Shown here one piece after another: positions 45,966 through 54,601 of a stretch of DNA of 64,000 nucleotides. The stretch's first letter is position 1. Every line of letters begins with the position of its first letter. The stretch spans positions 70,577-134,576 of the forward strand of contig NZ_NUNF01000011.1 in NCBI RefSeq assembly GCF_002585305.1, in the 5' to 3' direction. A program made the position numbers and the translations under genes. Source of the DNA: Bacillus sp. AFS037270 (lineage in GTDB: Bacteria > Bacillota > Bacilli > Bacillales_B > DSM-18226). The notes beneath the pieces are model-generated. The model did no database searches. It was not told where the DNA came from and was given only the letters and a program-made list of their open reading frames with translations.

Positions 45966-47822
45966 ATGAAGGGGAATATGGCAAATTTACTGGAACTAAG
46001 TGCGAATGAAGAAGAAACTAAAAAAATTATCACTACTTCCTCCGCTTTTGGACTTTTACGTAAAGGAATCATTGAAAATCTAGGAACTACTAGAGCAAAG
46101 AGCTTTCTACTTCGTTACGGCTGGAGTCTTGGTGTTACGGATGCAGAGGAAGCTATGAAACAAACTTCAAATATTAATGAGCTCCTTCAACAAGCTTCCA
46201 TCCTCCATTTAAGTACAGGACATATTAAAGATATTCAATCGGAACGAATTATCGAAATGAGTGATTCCAACACTATAAAATCAATTCTTGGTAAAGGAAA
46301 ATGGATTGACTCCTTTGAGGCTAACGAGCACCTTAAACATCATGGTGAATCAGATATTCCTGCCTGTCACACGTTAACAGGATATGCAAGCGGTTATATG
46401 TCAACGGTCTGTAAAAAAAGTGTCATCGTAAAGGAAATATGCTGTATTGCCAAAGGAGATGCTGAATGTTGTTTTGAAGCTAGACTCCAAGATGATTGGG
46501 GCATTGAGATTTCTGAAGAGCTAAAATTTTATAAAGAAATTAATATCATTGAAGAACTAGAGTACACCTATGAGCAACTATTAGAGCAGCGAAAACTTGT
46601 GGAAAAGGTTTCTAGATTCCACAAAAAATTAACGGAAAGTATTTCAAATGGCAATAATCTACAAGATATAGCAGATACAACATTTAAACTATTAAAGATT
46701 CCGATTTCAGTTGAAGATTTAAGCTTTCAAAAAATTGTTTTTTCAGGTATCAATCAAGAAGAATACAGCCGATTGAGTAAGGAATTAAAAGAAAGCTTGA
46801 TTCGAAAGAATAGGAAAAACAATACAGCTCTCCCATTATTCAATGAAACGACAAGATTAAAAACGGAAAATCAGGAGCGTCTTCTTTCGCCCATAATTGT
46901 GCAAAAGAAGGTAATCGGTTATTGTACATTCCTATATCCGAAAGGCTTTGACAATAGTACCGAGAACAACGTTATGTTCATTGAACGGGTGGCCAATGCG
47001 GCATCCTTGTATCTTTTGAATGAAAAAACCAGTTTTGAAGCAGTTGAAAAAATGAAGGGTTATTTTTTGGAGCAAATTCTGAAGGGCCAATATTCAAACA
47101 GAGAAGAGGTTATTCATCGAGGCAGGTATATGGGGATCAATTTAGCAGAGCCCTTTTATGTGGCAGCATTAGACTTTAAGAATAAAGGAAATATAGCAAA
47201 TATAAAGAAAGATCAATACGAGCAAATTCTTGAGACAATTGCAAAGTATTTAGATATCCAGGGATATAAGGCCTTGATAGCTCAATATGAGGGTCAAATT
47301 ATCATGCTAATCCCTGAATCTGCTCAGCTGTTAAGTCATCTGGGTAAGATTATTAAGCATGTGGAAGCTACACATACAATATACGATTGTAAGATGGGAA
47401 TTAGTGATAAATCCGATGATATTGAAGGTATTTTGGAAAATTTAGAAGAATCATTGATTGCCTTAAGGATGGCTGCCGGAAGGAAGATTATTCATTTTAA
47501 AGACTTAGGGATTGTTGGGGTGTTGATTAATTCCAAAAATGTAAGTGGAATTAAAAAAATAGCCAAACAAGAATTAGGGCCTCTCTTTAAGATAGGTGAG
47601 GCAAAACAAAAGGAATTAGTTAAAACCCTCTATGTTTTTTTATCGAACGGAGGGAAACTGCAGCAAACCATGGATGACTTGGCGTTATCCATGAGTGGTC
47701 TAATGTATCGAATAAATAAAATTGAGAGCCTGCTCCAAAAGGATCTACGTGACTCATCGCAAAGTTATCAGTTGCAGTTAATTTTAGATTCACAATTGGC
47801 ATTAGGAGAACTAGAGATATAG
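45966..47822 (+). CDS. XylR_N-V4R sensor fused to a PucR-type HTH regulator
   Basis: This 618-aa regulator opens with an XylR_N module (about 10-115) and a V4R module (about 120-185) as in phenol sensors MopR/DmpR. Residues C134, E157, C160 and C168 have exactly the spacing I recall for the MopR zinc site, and W113 and H86 fall at or within one residue of its phenol-contact pair. A short coiled segment (about 205-235) follows, then a GAF/PucR-like middle and a C-terminal PucR helix-turn-helix (TMDDLALSMSGLMYRINKIE). There is no AAA+ sigma54 domain. It probably activates the second gene set. ATG 45966 follows AGGGGTGAGG. Confidence 0.82.
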   Translation: MKGNMANLLELSANEEETKKIITTSSAFGLLRKGIIENLGTTRAKSFLLRYGWSLGVTDAEEAMKQTSNINELLQQASILHLSTGHIKDIQSERIIEMSDSNTIKSILGKGKWIDSFEANEHLKHHGESDIPACHTLTGYASGYMSTVCKKSVIVKEICCIAKGDAECCFEARLQDDWGIEISEELKFYKEINIIEELEYTYEQLLEQRKLVEKVSRFHKKLTESISNGNNLQDIADTTFKLLKIPISVEDLSFQKIVFSGINQEEYSRLSKELKESLIRKNRKNNTALPLFNETTRLKTENQERLLSPIIVQKKVIGYCTFLYPKGFDNSTENNVMFIERVANAASLYLLNEKTSFEAVEKMKGYFLEQILKGQYSNREEVIHRGRYMGINLAEPFYVAALDFKNKGNIANIKKDQYEQILETIAKYLDIQGYKALIAQYEGQIIMLIPESAQLLSHLGKIIKHVEATHTIYDCKMGISDKSDDIEGILENLEESLIALRMAAGRKIIHFKDLGIVGVLINSKNVSGIKKIAKQELGPLFKIGEAKQKELVKTLYVFLSNGGKLQQTMDDLALSMSGLMYRINKIESLLQKDLRDSSQSYQLQLILDSQLALGELEI

Positions 47823-47829
47823 GCCGTGC

Positions 47830-47866
47830 AAAGCATTCCATTTAGAGGAGTGCTTTCTTGTTTTAA
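47830..47866 (+). terminator. Rho-independent terminator after the V4R regulator
   Basis: AAAGCATTCC pairs with GGAGTGCTTT around ATTTAGA, followed by CTTGTTTT. Confidence 0.75.
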
Positions 47867-47974
47867 AAACCAATAAAAACTACCGGAAAATCAATACCAA
47901 TATAAACTGCCTAAAAATCTCTCAAAATTAAATAATGTTTATTCTAGATTAAAATAATTGAATTTTCTAAAATT
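47865..47974 (+). promoter_or_regulatory. Recurrent activator-type promoter, copy A (MFS 2)
   Basis: Two CCAAT boxes occur, CCAATAAAAACTACC (47870) and CCAATATAAACTGCC (47897). They are followed by TCTAGATT (47943) and TCTAAAATT with TAAAAT at 47968. The second CCAAT lies 71 bp and TCTAGA 25 bp before TAAAAT, identical to copies B and C. The weak -35 (TAGATT, 17 bp spacer) fits activator dependence. Confidence 0.72.
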
Positions 47975-48011
47975 GATAAATGTAAGTGTTTTCAATATTG
48001 AATAGGGGGGA

Positions 48012-49331
48012 ATGATGTTGAATCAAGTTCAATCTATTGAAAAAAGTACTGTAAAGAAGACAATGAGGAGAATTTTACCGTTTATTTTAGTTTTATATGT
48101 TGTCGCTTTCTTGGACAGGGTTAATATGGGGTATGCCGCCTTAGAAATGAATGCTGACTTGGCATTAACCGCAGAGGCATTTGGCCTGTTGTCAGGCTTA
48201 TTCTTTATCAGCTATTTTATCTTTGAAGTACCGAGTAATCTAATTATGCACAAAGTAGGGGCAAGATTGTGGATCTCAAGAATTATGATTTCATGGGGAA
48301 TTGTGGTGATCTTAACAGGGTTTATTCAAACCGCCACTCATTTATACATTTTACGCTTTTTACTAGGAGCAGCCGAGGCAGGCTTTGTTCCTGGAATCGT
48401 TCTTTACTTAACTTATTGGTTTCGAAGCCGGGAGAGGGGGCGAGCAACCGCGTTATTTTTCGTTGCCTTGCCATTAAGTGCATTAATTGGAGAACCACTG
48501 TCAACATGGATTATGGACACCATTTCGTGGGGTGGTTTAGCAGGCTGGAGATGGATGTTTATTATGGAAGGAATTCCGGCCGTTATTTTGGGGATTGTGG
48601 TTCTATTTTACCTGTCCAATAAACCTGCCAATGCAAAATGGTTAACACAAGCAGAAAAAACTTGGCTGGAAGGGGAGCTGGAAAAGGAGAGAGCCTTAAG
48701 TGCGAAATTAAATAAGACTTCTCATCTTGACATGATAAAGGACTCGAAAGTCTGGAAGTTAGCTTTATTTAATATTGCTGGTTTTATTGCCGTGAATGCT
48801 TTATCGTATTGGATGCCTACTATTATTAAATCTTTATCAGCCTCTTCCACGACAAATATGCAGATTGGCTGGTTAGCGATGATACCTTCGATTATTGCTA
48901 TTCCATCTATTCTTTTTACAGGTTGGAACGCAGATAGAACCAATTCACATAAATCGCATTTAGGTGTATGTGTGACTGTCGCTATGATCGGGTTCATAGG
49001 CTGTGCGTTTGTTACAACTGTTCCACTGATGGTTTTAATGCTTTCGATTACCTCTGCAGGACTATATGGGATTTCCGGAACTTTTTATGCCTATATTACT
49101 TTCTTTTTCTCTGAATCAACGGCACCAGCTGGCATCGCGTTAGTAAGCACGCTTTCCTCATTAGGTGGATTTGTGGGGCCAATGATTATGGGTATTTTCA
49201 ATTTTACTCAAGCTATGTTTATCATTGCAGGCTTCCTTATAATTAGCTTGATTACTCTTACAACTCTTAAATTAATCCCTAAGAATAAGTCAGATATGGC
49301 TGAAGACAGTGTCATAGAAGTACCAAATTAA
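48012..49331 (+). CDS. MFS transporter, anion:cation symporter family (set 2)
   Basis: This 439-aa permease has about 12 helices and the ACS-family opening PFILVLYVVAFLDRVNMGYA, with WFRSRERGRATALF after helix 4. That family imports organic anions such as phthalate, tartrate and hydroxybenzoates. The start could be ATG 48012 or ATG 48015; the GGGGGG site at 48005-48010 is close to both. It is preceded by promoter copy A and closed by a terminator, so it is expressed on its own under the shared promoter design. Confidence 0.9.
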   Translation: MMLNQVQSIEKSTVKKTMRRILPFILVLYVVAFLDRVNMGYAALEMNADLALTAEAFGLLSGLFFISYFIFEVPSNLIMHKVGARLWISRIMISWGIVVILTGFIQTATHLYILRFLLGAAEAGFVPGIVLYLTYWFRSRERGRATALFFVALPLSALIGEPLSTWIMDTISWGGLAGWRWMFIMEGIPAVILGIVVLFYLSNKPANAKWLTQAEKTWLEGELEKERALSAKLNKTSHLDMIKDSKVWKLALFNIAGFIAVNALSYWMPTIIKSLSASSTTNMQIGWLAMIPSIIAIPSILFTGWNADRTNSHKSHLGVCVTVAMIGFIGCAFVTTVPLMVLMLSITSAGLYGISGTFYAYITFFFSESTAPAGIALVSTLSSLGGFVGPMIMGIFNFTQAMFIIAGFLIISLITLTTLKLIPKNKSDMAEDSVIEVPN

Positions 49332-49356
49332 TAGAGTCATTAGGTGAACGAACTAG

Positions 49357-49386
49357 AGTCCGGGTGTAAAACCCGGATTTTTTTAC
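49357..49386 (+). terminator. Rho-independent terminator after MFS 2
   Basis: GTCCGGGT pairs with ACCCGGAT around GTAAA, followed by TTTTTTT. Confidence 0.88.
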
Positions 49387-49401
49387 GTTTAAACTTTTGC
49401 C

Positions 49402-49484
49402 AAAAACCAATAAAAAGTAGTTAAAAATAGAAATAAATCAAATGGTTTTTTCTCTAGAATTGGAATTCCTAATTTTTTAAAATT
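49402..49484 (+). promoter_or_regulatory. Recurrent activator-type promoter, copy B (hydrolase 2)
   Basis: CCAATAAAAAGTAG (49407), TCTAGAAT (49453) and TTTTTTAAAATT with TAAAAT at 49478. Distances CCAAT-TAAAAT (71) and TCTAGA-TAAAAT (25) equal those of copies A and C. Confidence 0.72.
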
Positions 49485-49557
49485 GAATCAAGAACTAGAT
49501 GACGAAGAAATGTAAGGGGTTTCATGAACTATTTATTTAAAGAGAGGAGAATTTAAT

Positions 49558-50397
49558 TTGGAACAGATAAAACAGAATGTAATTAAAACCAAAAACTTTG
49601 AAACATTTCTTAATCGTACAGGGGAAGGAAACGCTGAGGTGATTTTATTTTTACATGGATCTGGACCAGGTGTGTTCGCATGGGCTAACTGGCGTTATGC
49701 ATTAAATGCATGCAGTGAGCAATATGATTGCCTTGCCCCGGACCTCCTTGGTTTCGGAAACAGCAGCCATCCCGAAACGCTGCCAAAGAATCGTCAGGGC
49801 TGGACCGATCTTTGGGTCAATCAAATCATCGAACTGTTGGACGAACTTGGAATTGAAAAGGCTCATGTTGTTGGGAATTCTTTAGGCTGTTCAATTGCCC
49901 TTGAATTACTTTTAGAACACCCGGAACGGTTTTGTAGTGTTGTATTAATGGGACCAGGAGGGACACCTAATACCAAACTTAGTACTGAGCTTGCCCGTGC
50001 GAAGGGATTCTATGATAATCCATCGGAAAAGAAAATGCGCCAAATTATGAGTTGGTTTGTCTATGATGCTGAAAAACTAGCACCCGAAATTGATGCCCTA
50101 GCAGAAACCCGTTATGAAACCGCTATGCGACCGGAAATTCAACGTTCCAATGATGCCATCTTTGCAACTGCTGCGGTTCCGGTACCTGTTACGGCTTTAA
50201 AACGAATTCAACACCCCATTTTATTAGTACACGGACGAGACGATATGGTTTGCTCGATTGAGTCAAGCTATTATCTGCTATCCTATTTGCCAAATGTCCA
50301 GCTTCATGTCTACGGTCAAACGGGGCATTGGACGCAAATCGAACAAAAAAATAGTTTTAATCAATTAATCCAAGATTATTTTTCTAGTAAACTCTAA
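49558..50397 (+). CDS. Alpha/beta hydrolase, meta-cleavage-product type (set 2)
   Basis: This 279-aa paralogue of the hydrolase at 41444 keeps HGSGPG, the nucleophile S108 (GNSLGC), D229 in HGRDD and H257 in TGHW. It would hydrolyse the ring-cleavage product of the adjacent dioxygenase. It starts at TTG 49558 behind GAGAGGAG. Its stop overlaps an ATG at 50397, and the dioxygenase gene follows 14 bp later, so the pair is one transcript from promoter copy B. Confidence 0.88.
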   Translation: MEQIKQNVIKTKNFETFLNRTGEGNAEVILFLHGSGPGVFAWANWRYALNACSEQYDCLAPDLLGFGNSSHPETLPKNRQGWTDLWVNQIIELLDELGIEKAHVVGNSLGCSIALELLLEHPERFCSVVLMGPGGTPNTKLSTELARAKGFYDNPSEKKMRQIMSWFVYDAEKLAPEIDALAETRYETAMRPEIQRSNDAIFATAAVPVPVTALKRIQHPILLVHGRDDMVCSIESSYYLLSYLPNVQLHVYGQTGHWTQIEQKNSFNQLIQDYFSSKL

Positions 50398-50411
50398 TGG
50401 AGGTTTTGGGA

Positions 50412-51365
50412 ATGACTTTACCGGAAATTGCAAAGCTGGGACATGTGGCCCTTGTTACACCAGACCTTGAAAAATCGCTTTGGTTTTTCAGGGATGTAAT
50501 TGGATTAGAAGTAACTGAAGAGAAAAATGGGATCTATTATTTGCGGGCCTGGGGCGACTTTGAACATCATACGCTTTCCCTTACAGAGGGTGAGCGAGGC
50601 TATATTGATCACATTGCCTGGAGAACCAAGCGTCCTGAGGATGTCGAAGGATTTGCGCAGTTGTTAGAAAAGGCAGGAACAGAAGTCAGATGGATTGAAG
50701 CAGGAGAAGAGACAGGGCAAGGCAGGGCTATCAGTTTTAAACTGCCAAGTCAGCATTCTTTCGAAATTTATTACGATGTTGAAAAACCAAAGGCCGATGA
50801 AAGGCGACGATCCGTCTTGAAAAACCAGACTTATAAATCCTGGGCCCGCGGCTGCTCACCTCGAAGGTTTGACCATGTCAATATTGCAACCTCAATGGAT
50901 GTTGGCGAGATTATTGATTATTTAGGAAGCCAGTTAGGCTTTAAGCTCCGTGAATATGTAAAATACAATAATGGCAAAACCGTAGCAGGCTGGATGAGTG
51001 TTACTCCATTGGTTCACGATATTGCCGTGATTTCAAGACCACAGGCTCAAACGCCAAATCAACTGCATCATATATCTTATTGGCTTGATAATGCCCAAGA
51101 TATTTTAAGGGCTGCTGATATTTTAAAAGAAAATGGCATTAATTTTATTGGGCCAGGAAAGCATGGTGTTTCCCAAGCATTCTATCTCTATGTTTTAGAC
51201 CCAGGCAGCGGCTGCCGTGTAGAACTGTTTAGCGGTTCTTATCTAATCTTAGAGCCTGATTGGGAACCAGTTGAGTGGACGGAAAAAGAGCATTCAATTG
51301 GTAATACCTACTGGGGCGATTCTGTGATGGATAAAGAAATGAATAAACCGACCATAGAAGCATAA
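50412..51365 (+). CDS. Extradiol ring-cleavage dioxygenase, type I (copy 2)
   Basis: This 317-aa VOC dioxygenase matches copy 1 along its whole length, with Fe ligands H155, H219 or H220 and E271 and the supporting H202, H251 and Y260. ATG 50412 was preferred over ATG 50397 because ATGGAGG supplies the ribosome-binding site between them and the protein then aligns with copy 1 from MTLPEIAKLGH. It forms a coupled pair with hydrolase 2. A strong terminator follows directly. Confidence 0.9.
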   Translation: MTLPEIAKLGHVALVTPDLEKSLWFFRDVIGLEVTEEKNGIYYLRAWGDFEHHTLSLTEGERGYIDHIAWRTKRPEDVEGFAQLLEKAGTEVRWIEAGEETGQGRAISFKLPSQHSFEIYYDVEKPKADERRRSVLKNQTYKSWARGCSPRRFDHVNIATSMDVGEIIDYLGSQLGFKLREYVKYNNGKTVAGWMSVTPLVHDIAVISRPQAQTPNQLHHISYWLDNAQDILRAADILKENGINFIGPGKHGVSQAFYLYVLDPGSGCRVELFSGSYLILEPDWEPVEWTEKEHSIGNTYWGDSVMDKEMNKPTIEA

Positions 51366-51371
51366 TTCTTG

Positions 51372-51410
51372 AAAACTGACTCAACTTGCAAACTTGAGTC
51401 AGTTTTTTTC
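51372..51410 (+). terminator. Strong terminator inside the set 2 gene run
   Basis: AAAACTGACTCAA pairs with TTGAGTCAGTTTT around CTTGCAAAC, followed by TTTCG. It lies between dioxygenase 2 and the FAD dehydrogenase only 22 bp downstream. Confidence 0.9.
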
Positions 51411-51431
51411 GAAAGAGGGGTTAGAGTAGTG

Positions 51432-52937
51432 ATGGATAGTGAAATTCATTGTACAGATATTGTGGTCGTAGGGGCAGGGAATGCTGCGATGTGTGCAGCA
51501 ATTGCCGCACGTGAGAATGGCGCTCGAGTTTTAGTCCTAGAGAAGGCACCTGAAACGGAAAAGGGCGGGAATAGCACGTATACTCATGGATCGATTCGTT
51601 TTGCTTATAACGGAATGGACGACCTAAAACAAATTATGCCAGATTTAACAGCTGAGGAAATGGAATGTACGGATTTTGGGACATATACAGAGGAAGAGTT
51701 TTTTAATGATATGTGCCGTGTCACGGATTATCGGACTGATCCGGAATTAGCCTCACTACTCACAAGTAAGAGCTTTGAAACGATGAAATGGATGCAGTCC
51801 CATCGAGTAAGATGGGTGCCAATTTATGGCCGGCAGGCGTTCAAAATTGATGGGAAATTTAAGTTTTGGGGCGGAATGATTGTTGAGTCTGTCGGAGGCG
51901 GTCCAGGTTTGATCGAGGCTTTACATGAAGAAGCTGGCCGAATAGGAGTCGACGTACTATTTGATGCGATGGCAATCGAGCTAATTCATAACGACGACGG
52001 AGTTCATGGGGTTGTTTTTAAACATCAAGGAAAAACAAAAGAGGTCCATGCGAAGGCCGTTATTTTAGCATCAGGGGGATTCCATGCGAACCCAGAAATG
52101 CGCACGCGTTATTTAGGTCCAAATTGGGATCTAGCACATGCGAGGGGCAGCCGCTTTAACACGGGTGAAGGTATTCAAATGGCACTTAACATTGGTGCCC
52201 AAGCATTTGGGAACTGGTCAGGCTGCCATGCAGTAGGCGGTGACCGGTATTTGGCGGAATTCACCGAGGGCTTTCAGAAGCTAAGTTATCCATTTGGGAT
52301 TATGTTGAATGCGGAGGGCAAGCGTTTTGTCGATGAAGGAGCCGATTTCCGAAACTACACGTATGCCAAATATGGAAAGCTGATTCTCGAGCAGCCGGGG
52401 CAATTTGCTTGGCAGATCTTTGATCAAAAGGTAATTGATCTTTTACGCGATGAGTACCGGGGAAGAAAGGTAACAAAGCTAAGAGCCAATACGTTGGAAG
52501 AATTAGCTGAAAAGCTTGAAGGTGTTGACAAAGACGGATTTTTAAAGACGGTAAGGGATTACAATGCCACGATTCGAAAGGCCGTTCCGTTTAACCCGAA
52601 TATAAAGGACGGACGGTGTACAGTTGGATTAGCGGTGAATAAATCAAATTGGGCCAATACGTTGGATGAGGGACCATTTGAAGCTTATGCAGTCACCTGC
52701 GGCATTACGTTTACCTTTGGCGGGTTAAAAATAAACTCGAAAACAGAGGTACAAGACATCTTGTCTAACTCTATACCCGGTTTGTATGCGGCAGGAGAAC
52801 TAGTTGGCGGATTATTTTACTTTAATTACCCGGGTGGTGCAGGTTTAATGGCAGGGTCTGTTTTTGGAAAAATGGCGGGTGAGAACGCAGCTAGTTTTGT
52901 TAATCAATTGGGAGAAAAAGAGGAGATGGTGAAATGA
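51432..52937 (+). CDS. FAD-dependent dehydrogenase, fumarate reductase/KstD/TcuA type (1)
   Basis: This 501-aa flavoprotein has the dinucleotide motif VVVGAGNAAMCAAIAA (11-26), GGNSTYTHG around 45-53 and ILASGGFHANPEM, ending in GLYAAGELVGGLFYFNYPGG. This places it in the family of flavocytochrome fumarate reductases, 3-ketosteroid dehydrogenases and tricarballylate dehydrogenase, which insert or remove alpha-beta double bonds. Substrate unknown. ATG 51432 follows AGAGGGGTTAGAG. Its stop overlaps the next monooxygenase start (ATGA). Confidence 0.85.
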   Translation: MDSEIHCTDIVVVGAGNAAMCAAIAARENGARVLVLEKAPETEKGGNSTYTHGSIRFAYNGMDDLKQIMPDLTAEEMECTDFGTYTEEEFFNDMCRVTDYRTDPELASLLTSKSFETMKWMQSHRVRWVPIYGRQAFKIDGKFKFWGGMIVESVGGGPGLIEALHEEAGRIGVDVLFDAMAIELIHNDDGVHGVVFKHQGKTKEVHAKAVILASGGFHANPEMRTRYLGPNWDLAHARGSRFNTGEGIQMALNIGAQAFGNWSGCHAVGGDRYLAEFTEGFQKLSYPFGIMLNAEGKRFVDEGADFRNYTYAKYGKLILEQPGQFAWQIFDQKVIDLLRDEYRGRKVTKLRANTLEELAEKLEGVDKDGFLKTVRDYNATIRKAVPFNPNIKDGRCTVGLAVNKSNWANTLDEGPFEAYAVTCGITFTFGGLKINSKTEVQDILSNSIPGLYAAGELVGGLFYFNYPGGAGLMAGSVFGKMAGENAASFVNQLGEKEEMVK

Positions 52938-54129
52938 ACAATGTGAAACAAATTGACCAAGAGCTGGTAGAAAAAGCACGGGTATTAGTGCCAAAATTAC
53001 GTGAAAGAGCAAAGGAAACCGAAGAAATAAGACGGATCCCCGAAGCAACGATAAAGGAATTAAAAGAAACAGGTCTGATTAAATTACTTCGTCCGAAACG
53101 CTATGGCGGCTCGGAAACGAATATGAGAACCTATGCAGATGTTGTGGTCGAAATTTCGAAAGGATGTGCCTCTACGGGCTGGATTGTCGCGCTATGTGCA
53201 ATACGGGAACTAATGGTAGCCGAATCCTTTTCCGAAAAAACTCATCTCGAGATTTTTGGAGAAAATAAGAGGATGTTTTATTTGCAGGGGTGTATGAACC
53301 AAGGAAATGTATTGCCCATCGGGTGGATGGAGGTTATTTAATTGAAGAAGGCTTCTGGATGTTCTGTTCAGGATCTCTTCATGCCACATGGGGTTACTTT
53401 GGGATGCCTATTATCGATGAAAATGGAAAACTAGTTGATCAGGTCTTAATGACATTGCCTTTTGAACAATTAAATATTATGGATGATTGGTATACGATGG
53501 GTTTGAAGGGAACAGGCAGTAATAGTGTGAAAATGGAAAACGTTTTTATCCCTGAACATCGCTGTGTTTCTTTTTCAGAATCGTTGAACGGAAATTTCCA
53601 ATCTAAGCACCTTCGCGATATCCCTTTGTATAATACTGCACTTTTTCCAAGTTTGATCTTATCACTGGGACTGCCTGGGTTAGGAGTAGTAAAGGGGGCA
53701 TTAGAATCGTTTCAGGAATTCCTGCCAAATCGCCGGGCGGCTCATATTGGAGTTGAATTCTTAAAGGATGCGACGAGCACCCACCTTTTGATTGCGGATG
53801 CTTCGTTAAAAATTGATACGGCTTCCATGCATTATTACCGAGTCGTGGATGAGCTGGACTCTTGGGCGGCAAGTGGAAAATACATGGATCGTTATACAAG
53901 GGTTAAGACTTTAGCTGATATCGGCTATGCTAACCAAATGTGTAAAGAGGCTCTAGATATTTTGATGCTTGCCAGCGGCTCGGGATATGTGTATGATGGC
54001 CACCCGCTTCAAAGAATGTTCCGTGATTTTATGACCTTGTATTCTCACCGATCACTGTCACCTACGATTACTAAAGAAAATTATGGCCGCGTACTTGCAG
54101 GGTTGGAATCGAATGCACTTCGATATTAA
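52934..54129 (+). pseudogene. HsaA-like monooxygenase (copy 2), frameshifted
   Basis: The first 110 codons (from MNNVKQIDQELVEKARVLVP) and the sequence from 53275 on match the copy at 54602, but in different frames. The frame changes near 53263-53272 (GAAAATAAGAGG), where one base appears missing; after it the correct frame reads VLFAGVYEPRK. Restoring one base gives a protein of about 398 residues with WMFCSGSLHATWGYF and GLKGTGSNS intact. It may be a recent inactivation or a sequencing error in the A-rich run. Translation would be coupled to the preceding FAD dehydrogenase. Confidence 0.85.
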
Positions 54130-54137
54130 GGGGAAAA

Positions 54138-54343
54138 TGGTTTTCGCAAGTAGTTAGGGGTTATCCGCAAGTAAGTAGGAGCTAACCGCAAGTTAATTAT
54201 GGTTATCCGCAAGTTAGATATGATTATCAGAAAGTAGGAAATGCTAACGCAAGTAAAAGATGATTATCCACAAATAAGAGGAGGCTATCCGTAAGTAAAA
54301 GATGATTATCCGCAAATAAGCTAATACTATCCGCAAGTAAGGC
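54138..54343 (+). repeat. Degenerate tandem array, about 10 units of 20-22 bp
   Basis: Units follow GATTATCCGCAAGTAAGTAG with substitutions, for example GGTTATCCGCAAGTAAGTAG, GCTAACCGCAAGTTAATTAT, GATTATCCACAAATAAGAGG and ACTATCCGCAAGTAAGGCAA. The array fills the gap between the frameshifted gene and a terminator. It has no separate spacers. Confidence 0.85.
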
Positions 54344-54360
54344 AACCACTACTTTCAGCA

Positions 54361-54393
54361 ACACCTAAAAGCCAGCATTTTAGGTGTTTTTTT
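54361..54393 (+). terminator. Rho-independent terminator after the array
   Basis: ACACCTAAAA pairs with TTTTAGGTGT around GCCAGCA, followed by TTTTTT. Confidence 0.9.
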
Positions 54394-54438
54394 ATGGATA
54401 AAAGCCATAAGTTCAGTGTTAGATTTTTTTTCTTCAAT

Positions 54439-54523
54439 AAAAAAACCAATAAAAACTACCGAAAAACTGCCCTAACTCAAACGGTTTTTACTCTAGATTC
54501 AAGTATCCGAATTTTCTAAAATT
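54439..54523 (+). promoter_or_regulatory. Recurrent activator-type promoter, copy C (monooxygenase 3)
   Basis: CCAATAAAAACTACC (54446), TCTAGATT (54492) and GAATTTTCTAAAATT with TAAAAT at 54517. Spacings 71 and 25 equal those in copies A and B. The rest of the 472-bp gap is the tandem array, a terminator and a leader of about 75 nt. Confidence 0.75.
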
Positions 54524-54601
54524 TACTCAAGAACAAACAATAACCAGCAACCAATTACTCACTAACGTTCAAATAAAATAATGAAGGGATGAGGAGGAAT
54601 C

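Noticed and set aside
54138..54343. CRISPR array
   Set aside because: The units of 20-22 bp follow one another without unique spacers and drift in sequence, and no cas genes are nearby. It is a degenerate tandem repeat.
47865..54523. Sigma54 promoters for the V4R-regulated genes
   Set aside because: The XylR-like sensor suggested sigma54, but no TGGCAC-N5-TTGCT elements were seen and the regulator lacks the AAA+ domain. The conserved TAAAAT fits SigA.
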